7,885 nucleotides of DNA, taken from Gemmatimonadota bacterium. Lineage in GTDB: Bacteria > Gemmatimonadota > Gemmatimonadetes > Longimicrobiales > RSA9. The translations under genes were made by a program, and so were the position numbers. Below the pieces are notes generated by a model, which ran no database searches, had not been told where the DNA came from, and saw only the letters and a list, made by a program, of their open reading frames with translations. Every line of letters starts with the position of its first letter. Within the stretch, counting starts at the first letter, position 1. Shown here piece after piece: positions 1 to 4,459 of this stretch. The stretch lies in the NCBI GenBank assembly GCA_016207445.1, contig JACQPS010000321.1, forward strand, positions 1 to 7,885, given 5' to 3'.

Positions 1-338
1 AGCATGAGCAGCGTGGTCTGGCCCAGCGCGAAGGTGCTCGTGTCCTGTTCCTCGAACGGATCGCTCGTCGACCCGGTGACGTAATCCAGGTTGGCTCGCA
101 CATTGACGAATGGGATCGGCAGGTCCAGCTCGACCGCGAAGCCCAGGGCGAAGGAAGATTCCAGCCTGGTGACGATGTTCGTCGCCGAATCGAGCCGGAA
201 CTCGGTGAGGTTGCTCTGCGGCAGGTGCGCGCCGATCCGGGGCACGATCTGGAGCCCGACCCCGGCCTTCTGCCCGGCCGCGGGCCCGGCCAGGGTCAGC
301 AGCAGCCCCGCGAGCACGACAGCGCCTCGGCGGATCAT
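1..338 (-). CDS. Exported outer-membrane beta-barrel protein, 5' part only
   Basis: The reading frame enters from the left edge with its C-terminus missing; about 112 residues are visible. It starts with a basic MIRRG stretch, a hydrophobic segment rich in Leu, Ala and Val, and a small-residue region ending AAGQ, which is a good Sec signal peptide with cleavage near residue 22. The mature part alternates polar and hydrophobic residues (GVGLQIVPRIGAH, FALGFAVELDLPI, VNVRANLDYVTG), the pattern of amphipathic beta strands of small outer-membrane barrels. Two tandem ATGs occur at 341 and 338. The GGAGGG at 349-344 leaves 3 nt (from GGAGG) to the first and 6 nt to the second, so 338 is preferred. 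It lies 14 bp after the hyuA stop on the same strand, so an operon with coupled translation is likely. I cannot name a specific family, and nothing visible links it to hydantoin chemistry. Confidence 0.72.
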   Translation of the reverse strand, partial: MIRRGAVVLAGLLLTLAGPAAGQKAGVGLQIVPRIGAHLPQSNLTEFRLDSATNIVTRLESSFALGFAVELDLPIPFVNVRANLDYVTGSTSDPFEEQDTSTFALGQTTLLM

Positions 339-352
339 CATCGCCCTCCGAT

Positions 353-2422
353 CTAAGCTTTTTTTCGTTTTCTGCCAGAGGCGGCGCGGCCGGCCCGCTC
401 GAGCAGCAGCGCGCCGGACTCCTGCACCTCGGCCCGCCACCCCGGCGGCAGCCAGGTGGTGGCGCTGTACTCGAGCACTACCGCCGGCCCCGCGATCCGG
501 TGCCCGCCGAGAAGCCGGCGTCGTTCAAAATGCGTGGCGCGCATACGCCGGCCCTCGTAGACGACGCCGCCCGTCCCCTGCCGTGGCGGCGCCCGTTTCG
601 GGGCGCGCTCCAGCTTCGTCGCCGGGACGCGCGGCGGCGGCGCCGTCGCCTCGACGCGCAGCGTCACCGCCTCCACCGCTGCATCGCGCCGCGCGTAGCC
701 GTAGCGCGCCTCGTGCGCGCGGTGGAACGCCTCCAGCCAACCGGTTGCCGGGACGTGCAGCTCGTAACTCTGGCCGCGGTAGCGCGCGTCCACGGCACGC
801 CGGAATCGGAGCGCGCGCCGCGGGATGCCCTCTTCCGCCATGGCCGCGGCGGCCGCGCGCTCCAGCTCCACGAAGACCTCGCGCAAGGCCGCGGGCGTGG
901 CGCGCTCCTCCGGCCAGAGCACGGTGCGGGCCGCGTCCTTGCGCACCGGCGAGCCGAGCATGCCGTAGGCGGAAAGGAGCCCGGGATCGGGCGGCACCAG
1001 CACGCGCGGCAGCCCGAGCCGGTCCGCCAGCTCGGCCGCGTGCAGCGGCGCCGCGCCGCCGAACGCGACCAGCGTGAAGTCGGCCGGGTCGTGGCCGCGC
1101 TCGACGCTGATGACGCGCAGCGCGCCTTCCATGGCGGTGTCGGCGACCGCGAGCACGCCCTCCGCGGCGGCTTCCAGATTCGTGCCGAGGCGCTCTGCGA
1201 GCGCGCGCAGCGGCGCCTCGATCGCGGCGCGGTCGAGCGGCCGCTCGCCGCCCAGGAAGCCGTGGGCGGGGAGGCGGCCGAGCCAGACGTGGGCATCGGT
1301 TACAGTAACGTCGCGCCCGCCGCGACCGTAAGAGACCGGCCCCGGATCCGCGCCGGCGCTCTCGGGGCCGACGCGCAAGGCGCCGCCGGCGTCGACGTGC
1401 GCGATCGAGCCGCCGCCCGCGCCGACGGTGTGAATGTCCACGACCGGGATCGCGACCGGCGTCCCCGCCACGGCGAACTCACGCGTGTGCAGCGGACGGC
1501 CGGGACAGAGTGAGACGTCGGTCGAGGTGCCCCCCATGTCGAATGTGATGACGTGATCGAAGCCCGCACGCCGGGCCGCTTCGAGCCCGCCCATCACGCC
1601 GCCGGCCGGCCCGGACAGGATCGTGTGGACCGCCTCGCGGCGCGCGCGCGCGACCGGCACCGCGCCGCCGCCCGAGCCCATCACGCGCACGCGCGCCGCC
1701 CCCGATTCCGCCTCGAGGCGCGCGAGGTAGCGGTCCATGCGGGGGGCGACGTAGGCGTTCGCGACCGTCGTCGCCATGCGCTCGTACTCGCGGTACTCGG
1801 GCAGCAGCTCGGAGGAGAGGGAGAGCGGAATGCCCGCGCCGGCCAGCGCGCGGCCGACCCGCCGCTCGTGGCCCGGGTCGGCATAGCTGTGCAGCAGGCA
1901 GACGGCTATCGATTCCGCGCGCGCGACGCGCGCGGGCAGCCGCTCCAGCTCCGCGTCGTCGAGCGGCTCCAGCTCCGCGCCCCGAGGATCCAGCCGCCCC
2001 GCGATCCCGTGCCGGTCCTCGGCCGGGACCAGCGGCGGCGGCCGCCGCCCGACCAGTGCATACAGCTGCGGCCGGTTCTGCCGCCCGATCTCCAGCACGT
2101 CCTCCAGGCCGCGGTTGGTCACGAGCGCTACGCGCGCGCCGCGCCTTTCCAGCAATGCGTTGGTGGCTACGGTCGAGCCATGAATCAGCACGAAGGCCTC
2201 AATGCGGGACGCGGCGACCCGGCGACGCGGCGACGCGGCCAAGCTGGCAGGTTTCAGGGCGAGCACGCGGCTAATCCCCTCCAGCACCGCCCGCGCCGGA
2301 TCCGCCGGCGTGGACGGCAGCTTGAGCACGCTGAGTCGCCCGGCACGCAGGTACACCACGTCCGTGAAGGTCCCGCCCGTATCCACCGCGACGATTGACA
2401 GGCCACGCGCTCGTGCCGACAT
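353..2422 (-). CDS. hyuA: Hydantoinase/oxoprolinase family protein, subunit A (HyuA-like)
   Basis: This is a 689-residue protein, the usual size for a free-standing HyuA. Members of the family use ATP to open cyclic amides (5-oxoproline, N-methylhydantoin) or, in acetone/acetophenone carboxylases, to activate substrates for carboxylation. Subunit A carries an actin/hexokinase-like ATP site. Visible motifs are the N-terminal phosphate loop DTGGTFTD (14-21), HGSTVATNALLERRG (81-95), SGPAGGV (270-276), the second nucleotide loop FDMGGTSTDV (294-303), DIHTVGAGGGSI (329-340), GPESAGADPGP (352-362) and AFGGAAPLHA (453-462). The order fits Hydant_A_N (about 10-185), Hydantoinase_A (about 205-495) and a C-terminal domain (about 505-675). 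The tail is a basic GRKRKK stretch. The start at 2422 lies shortly before the ATP motif; a GGGAG sits rather far upstream (13 nt). The expected partner hyuB is not adjacent: divergent trpE is upstream and a beta-barrel gene downstream. The family is secure, the substrate unknown. Confidence 0.95.
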   Translation of the reverse strand: MSARARGLSIVAVDTGGTFTDVVYLRAGRLSVLKLPSTPADPARAVLEGISRVLALKPASLAASPRRRVAASRIEAFVLIHGSTVATNALLERRGARVALVTNRGLEDVLEIGRQNRPQLYALVGRRPPPLVPAEDRHGIAGRLDPRGAELEPLDDAELERLPARVARAESIAVCLLHSYADPGHERRVGRALAGAGIPLSLSSELLPEYREYERMATTVANAYVAPRMDRYLARLEAESGAARVRVMGSGGGAVPVARARREAVHTILSGPAGGVMGGLEAARRAGFDHVITFDMGGTSTDVSLCPGRPLHTREFAVAGTPVAIPVVDIHTVGAGGGSIAHVDAGGALRVGPESAGADPGPVSYGRGGRDVTVTDAHVWLGRLPAHGFLGGERPLDRAAIEAPLRALAERLGTNLEAAAEGVLAVADTAMEGALRVISVERGHDPADFTLVAFGGAAPLHAAELADRLGLPRVLVPPDPGLLSAYGMLGSPVRKDAARTVLWPEERATPAALREVFVELERAAAAAMAEEGIPRRALRFRRAVDARYRGQSYELHVPATGWLEAFHRAHEARYGYARRDAAVEAVTLRVEATAPPPRVPATKLERAPKRAPPRQGTGGVVYEGRRMRATHFERRRLLGGHRIAGPAVVLEYSATTWLPPGWRAEVQESGALLLERAGRAASGRKRKKA
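359..365 (-). other. A7 slippery heptamer at the hyuA 3' end
   Basis: On the minus strand hyuA ends with codons AAA AAA GCT TAG preceded by an A, giving A_AAA_AAA in exactly the phase of a classic -1 slippery site. A -1 slip here would bypass the stop at 355-353 and read without interruption into the frame of the downstream barrel gene. The heptamer and frames are seen directly. That slippage occurs is not shown; a fusion carrying an internal signal peptide would be odd, so it may only be a lysine-rich tail. Confidence 0.35.
2211..2239. repeat. Tandem 8-bp repeat inside hyuA
   Basis: The unit GCGGCGAC occurs at 2211-2218 and 2227-2234, with a one-base variant CCGGCGAC between them and a partial copy after. 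It encodes the Ala/Ser/Pro/Arg-rich linker around residues 62-71 of HyuA, between the N-terminal strand region and the ASRIEAFVLIHG segment. Since 8 is not a multiple of 3, gain or loss of one unit would break the frame. The array is short and may simply reflect GC-rich slippage. Confidence 0.55.
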
Positions 2423-2423
2423 T
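2395..2423 (+). promoter_or_regulatory. Candidate trpE promoter within the hyuA 5' end
   Basis: A perfect -35 hexamer TTGACA (2395-2400) is followed after 17 bp by GACATT (2418-2423), a poor -10 matching the consensus at three positions. Transcription would start near 2430, leaving a leader of about 25 nt before the trpE ATG. The -35 lies within the hyuA codons for the ATP-site region. The weak -10 keeps this tentative. No trp leader peptide or attenuator is visible in this short gap. Confidence 0.3.
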
Positions 2424-2454
2424 GCGTAACTTTCGCTCCCTTTTTCGCTTACGA

Positions 2455-3996
2455 ATGCTGCAGCCCGGCTTCTCCGACTTTCATCGCCTCGCCGCCGCCG
2501 GCGGCCTCGTCCCGGTCTGGCGCGAGTTCCTGTTCGACGCCGACACCGCGGTCACCGCGTACTACAAGCTCGCCCGCAGTCTTCCGAGCCCGAGCGCGAG
2601 CGCGAGCCCGCACTTCGGCTTTCTGCTCGAGTCGGTGGTCGGCGGCGAGAAATGGGCGCGCTACACCTTCCTGGGCACCGCTCCGCGCGAGGCGTGGAAG
2701 CTCGAGGCAGGCGGGCGCATCTCGCGCTGGCTGCCGGAGACCGGCTGGAGCGAGACGACGACGTCGCCCGACCCGCTCGCCGACTTCGACCGCCTGCTAC
2801 ACCAGCGCCGCCCGGTGTCCGTGCCGAGGCTGCCACGCTTCTTCGGCGGCGCCGTCGGCTATCTCGGCTACGACGTGGTCCGCTACATCGAGCGGCTGCC
2901 CGCCGCGCCGCCGGACGACACCGGCCTGCCCGAGGCGCTCTTCCTCTTCACGGACGTGGTCCTCGCCATCGACAACGTCTTCGGCCGCGCGCGCGCGATC
3001 GCCGTGGTCGAGACGGACGGCGCCGATGCGGCGGAGCTGCGCCGCCGCTACGACGAGGCGGCGGAAAAGCTGGACGCGGTCGTGACCACGCTGGCCGAAG
3101 CGCACGGGCCGGAGCCGCTCGCGCTCGAGGCCGCGGAAGCGGACCCGCCGTTCCAGAGCAGCTACACGCGCGCGGCGTTCGAGGAGCACGTGCGCCGGAT
3201 CAAGGAGTACATCGCCGCGGGCGATGCCTTCCAGGTCGTGCTCAGCCAGCGGCTCACCGTGCCACTCGAGGCGCGGCCATTCGACCTGTACCGCGCGCTG
3301 CGCTCGCTCAATCCGTCGCCCTACCTCTACTACCTCGACCTGGACGGGCTCGCGCTCGTGGGCTCCTCGCCCGAGGTGCTCGTGCGCGTCGAGGACGGTC
3401 AGGTCACGGTGCGGCCGATCGCGGGGACGCGCCCCCGCGGCCAGACCGAGCAGGAGGACGCAACGCTCACGGCCGAGCTGCTGTCCGATGAGAAGGAACG
3501 TGCCGAGCACCTGATGCTCGTCGACCTCGGCCGCAATGACGTGGGGCGCGTCGCCCGGTACGGCAGCGTGCGCGTGCCCGAGTACATGGCGGTCGAGCGT
3601 TACAGTCACGTGCTCCATCTGGTCAGCCAGGTGGAGGGCCGGCTGCGCGACGGGCTCTCGGCCATGGACGCGTTCCGCGCCTGCTTCCCCGCCGGCACGG
3701 TGACCGGCGCACCCAAGATCCGGGCCATGCAGATCATCGACGAGCTGGAACCGGTCCGCCGCGGCCCTTACGCGGGCGCCGTCGGCTACTTCGCGTACGG
3801 GGGTCAGACCATGGATGCGGCCATCGCGATCCGGACCCTCGTGGCCGCGCAAGGACGGGCGCACGTGCAAGCCGGGGCGGGCGTCGTCGCCGACTCGATC
3901 CCCGAACGCGAGTACCAGGAAACGCTGGCCAAGGCGCGCGCGCTCCTGCGCGTGCTGCGCATGGTGCCGCGCGCGGCGGCGGCGGAGTCCGGCTGA
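2455..3996 (+). CDS. trpE: Anthranilate synthase component I
   Basis: This 513-residue cytoplasmic enzyme converts chorismate to anthranilate, the first committed step of tryptophan synthesis, using ammonia from the TrpG glutaminase. The N-terminal domain carries LLES (57-60), the conserved motif of the tryptophan feedback site, followed by GGEKWARYTFLG. The chorismate-binding domain (about 235-500) shows DAFQVVLSQR (257-266), SSPEVLVR (304-311), PIAGTRPRG (321-329), DEKERAEHLMLVDLGRND (345-362), GTVTGAPK (414-421), YAGAVGY (439-445) and GAGVVADS (474-481). PIAGT, rather than the PIKGT of aminodeoxychorismate synthase PabB, argues for TrpE. An upstream in-frame TTG at 2395 would add 20 residues overlapping hyuA. 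The ATG at 2455 is chosen because MLQPGFSDFHRLA begins where TrpE homology normally begins, although no Shine-Dalgarno is visible before it. No trpG, trpD or trpC follows, so the glutaminase must be encoded elsewhere. Feedback inhibition by tryptophan is inferred from LLES. Confidence 0.96.
   Translation: MLQPGFSDFHRLAAAGGLVPVWREFLFDADTAVTAYYKLARSLPSPSASASPHFGFLLESVVGGEKWARYTFLGTAPREAWKLEAGGRISRWLPETGWSETTTSPDPLADFDRLLHQRRPVSVPRLPRFFGGAVGYLGYDVVRYIERLPAAPPDDTGLPEALFLFTDVVLAIDNVFGRARAIAVVETDGADAAELRRRYDEAAEKLDAVVTTLAEAHGPEPLALEAAEADPPFQSSYTRAAFEEHVRRIKEYIAAGDAFQVVLSQRLTVPLEARPFDLYRALRSLNPSPYLYYLDLDGLALVGSSPEVLVRVEDGQVTVRPIAGTRPRGQTEQEDATLTAELLSDEKERAEHLMLVDLGRNDVGRVARYGSVRVPEYMAVERYSHVLHLVSQVEGRLRDGLSAMDAFRACFPAGTVTGAPKIRAMQIIDELEPVRRGPYAGAVGYFAYGGQTMDAAIAIRTLVAAQGRAHVQAGAGVVADSIPEREYQETLAKARALLRVLRMVPRAAAAESG
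2586..2609 (+). repeat. Four in-frame hexamers GAGCSC in trpE
   Basis: GAGCCC, GAGCGC, GAGCGC and GAGCCC follow each other without gaps and encode the SPSASASP stretch (residues 45-52) between YYKLA and the LLES feedback motif. Hexamer gain or loss stays in frame. It looks like a small slippage-derived loop expansion beside the regulatory site. Confidence 0.6.
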
Positions 3997-4009
3997 GGGC
4001 GGCAACTTC

Positions 4010-4045
4010 CGGCCGACCTTCCGGCGGCCGCACCCCGAGGTGTTT
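4010..4045 (+). terminator. Weak tandem hairpins downstream of trpE
   Basis: Fourteen bases after the trpE stop, CGGCCG (4010-4015) pairs with CGGCCG (4025-4030) across a 9-nt loop. Directly after, CACC (4031-4034) pairs with GGTG (4039-4042) around a CCGA tetraloop followed by TTT. The position suits a transcription terminator, but the second stem is short and the T run has only three bases. It could be an imperfect intrinsic terminator or a 3'-end stabilising structure. Confidence 0.35.
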
Positions 4046-4178
4046 CGCTGCTCGCGCGGCGCGGGAAGGTATCCGGACGCACGGCGCCGCAGCAACCCTG
4101 GCGCGCCTGGCCGGCTCCCCTCCGAGTCACGAACTCGCCTGCTCCCACGTTCTTGTTCCGGAGACACGCGCCGCACGG

Positions 4179-4201
4179 GAAGCGATAACGATTTTCGCTT
4201 C
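4179..4201. promoter_or_regulatory. Operator-like perfect inverted repeat
   Basis: GAAGCGA (4179-4185) and TCGCTTC (4195-4201) are exact reverse complements separated by 9 bp of AT-rich sequence (TAACGATTT). Centre-to-centre spacing of the arms is 16 bp, about one and a half helical turns. It ends 20 bp before the -35 of the candidate receptor promoter, where an activator or repressor dimer could bind. It could instead form a hairpin in RNA. The regulator is unknown and none is encoded in the window. Confidence 0.4.
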
Positions 4202-4221
4202 AAACTTGGGCGGGTGGCCCC

Positions 4222-4250
4222 TTGACGAACTGCTGGCGGCACCGTAGGCT
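4222..4250 (+). promoter_or_regulatory. Candidate sigma-70-like promoter of the TonB receptor gene
   Basis: TTGACG (4222-4227) is one base from the consensus -35. After a 17-bp spacer, TAGGCT (4245-4250) keeps the three most conserved -10 positions (T, A and the final T). Transcription would begin near 4257, giving a leader of about 200 nt before the receptor start. Spacing and matches are reasonable, but in GC-rich genomes such matches also arise by chance. Confidence 0.42.
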
Positions 4251-4360
4251 CTCCGCCTCGTGCAGCCCATGCAGTGATGGCGCAACGAACTGCCTTCCCC
4301 AGCCCGCCAGCCAGGGCCGGGCGACGGTAGCCTTGTGCCTGCTGGTAGCAGTCGAACATA

Positions 4361-4392
4361 CCTCCGCCCCAGCCATTGCGGGTTGGCGGAGG
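4361..4392 (+). promoter_or_regulatory. Strong hairpin in the receptor leader
   Basis: CCTCCGCC (4361-4368) and GGCGGAGG (4385-4392) form a perfect 8-bp stem. Past a CC bulge the helix can be extended by A-U, G-U, C-G and C-G pairs to a six-base loop ATTGCG. It is the most stable element of the leader and sits just before the terminator-like stem, the arrangement expected of a sensor or antiterminator followed by an expression platform. Confidence 0.5.
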
Positions 4393-4399
4393 GCGTAAT

Positions 4400-4423
4400 G
4401 GCCCAGCGCCACTGCGGCCTTTT
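4400..4423 (+). terminator. Terminator-like stem with T4 tail upstream of the receptor
   Basis: GGCCCAG (4400-4406) pairs with CTG plus GGCC (4412-4414 and 4416-4419), leaving one bulged C (4415) and a CGCCA loop, and TTTT follows at 4420-4423. It lies 36 bp before the receptor ATG, where premature termination would attenuate expression. The T run is short and the stem imperfect, so this is a candidate attenuator only. Confidence 0.35.
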
Positions 4424-4449
4424 CAGACTGTGACTTTCTACCTTCCGAC

Positions 4450-4454
4450 GGAGG
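4450..4454 (+). promoter_or_regulatory. Ribosome-binding site fixing the receptor start
   Basis: GGAGG lies 5 nt before the ATG at 4460. It decides between this start and an upstream in-frame ATG at 4376 that would add 28 residues ahead of the signal peptide and place the leader hairpins in coding sequence. Confidence 0.85.
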
Positions 4455-4459
4455 ATCGC

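Larger units (their letters stand above)
3997..4459. other. 463-bp gene-free interval between trpE and the TonB receptor
   Basis: No frame here reads like a protein: all open stretches are extensions or antisense shadows of flanking genes. From left to right it holds a hairpin pair after trpE (4010-4045), about 130 bp in which I see nothing definite (4046-4178), a perfect inverted repeat (4179-4201), a candidate promoter (4222-4250) and a hairpin-rich leader up to the receptor start. I looked for cobalamin, TPP, SAM and SAH aptamer cores and did not find a convincing one. Confidence 0.7.
4257..4459 (+). ncRNA. Putative structured 5' leader of the TonB receptor mRNA
   Basis: The stretch between the candidate promoter and the receptor start has a series of local hairpins: GCCCG/CGGGC (4302-4306 with 4318-4322), CTGCT/AGCAG around GGT (4339-4351), CCTCCGCC/GGCGGAGG (4361-4392), and a terminator-like stem at 4400-4423. 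A 9-bp direct repeat ACGAACTGC occurs at 4225-4233 and 4285-4293, exactly 60 bp apart. The dense structure in an untranslated leader ending near a ribosome-binding site suggests cis-acting control of the receptor, for example a metabolite-sensing leader. GCCACTG (4409-4415) recalls a cobalamin-riboswitch core word, but the other conserved boxes are absent. This could also be part of a dispersed repeat. The role is inference. Confidence 0.35.

Noticed and set aside
1553..2398. Plus-strand open frames opposite hyuA, including this one
   Set aside because: The HyuA motifs on the other strand are unambiguous; the plus-strand translations are compositionally biased and featureless.
2395..2454. TTG start adding 20 residues to TrpE
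   Set aside because: It overlaps the hyuA start, has no ribosome-binding site, and the added Arg-rich sequence precedes the point where TrpE proteins normally begin.
2455..3996. Aminodeoxychorismate synthase (PabB) as the identity of the chorismate enzyme
   Set aside because: The motif is PIAGT rather than PIKGT, and the N-terminal LLES feedback motif fits TrpE.
4057..4130. Possible SAM- or SAH-type riboswitch from CGGGAAGG, GCAGCAACCC and GGCTCCC words
   Set aside because: The words do not fall in the order or pairing needed for either aptamer, and the location before a receptor gives no supporting context.
2797..4359. Long minus-strand open frame opposite trpE and the following gap
   Set aside because: It covers conserved trpE sequence in antisense and has no recognisable motif or plausible ribosome-binding site.
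4409..4415. GCCACTG resembling a cobalamin riboswitch core word
   Set aside because: The neighbouring conserved boxes of that riboswitch, such as GGTGAAATCC before it and the GGGAAGG and AGCCAGGAGACC boxes after it, are missing.
4376..4459. Extended receptor start at the upstream ATG
   Set aside because: It would put 28 residues in front of an otherwise standard signal peptide, whereas a strong GGAGG lies 5 nt before the ATG at 4460.
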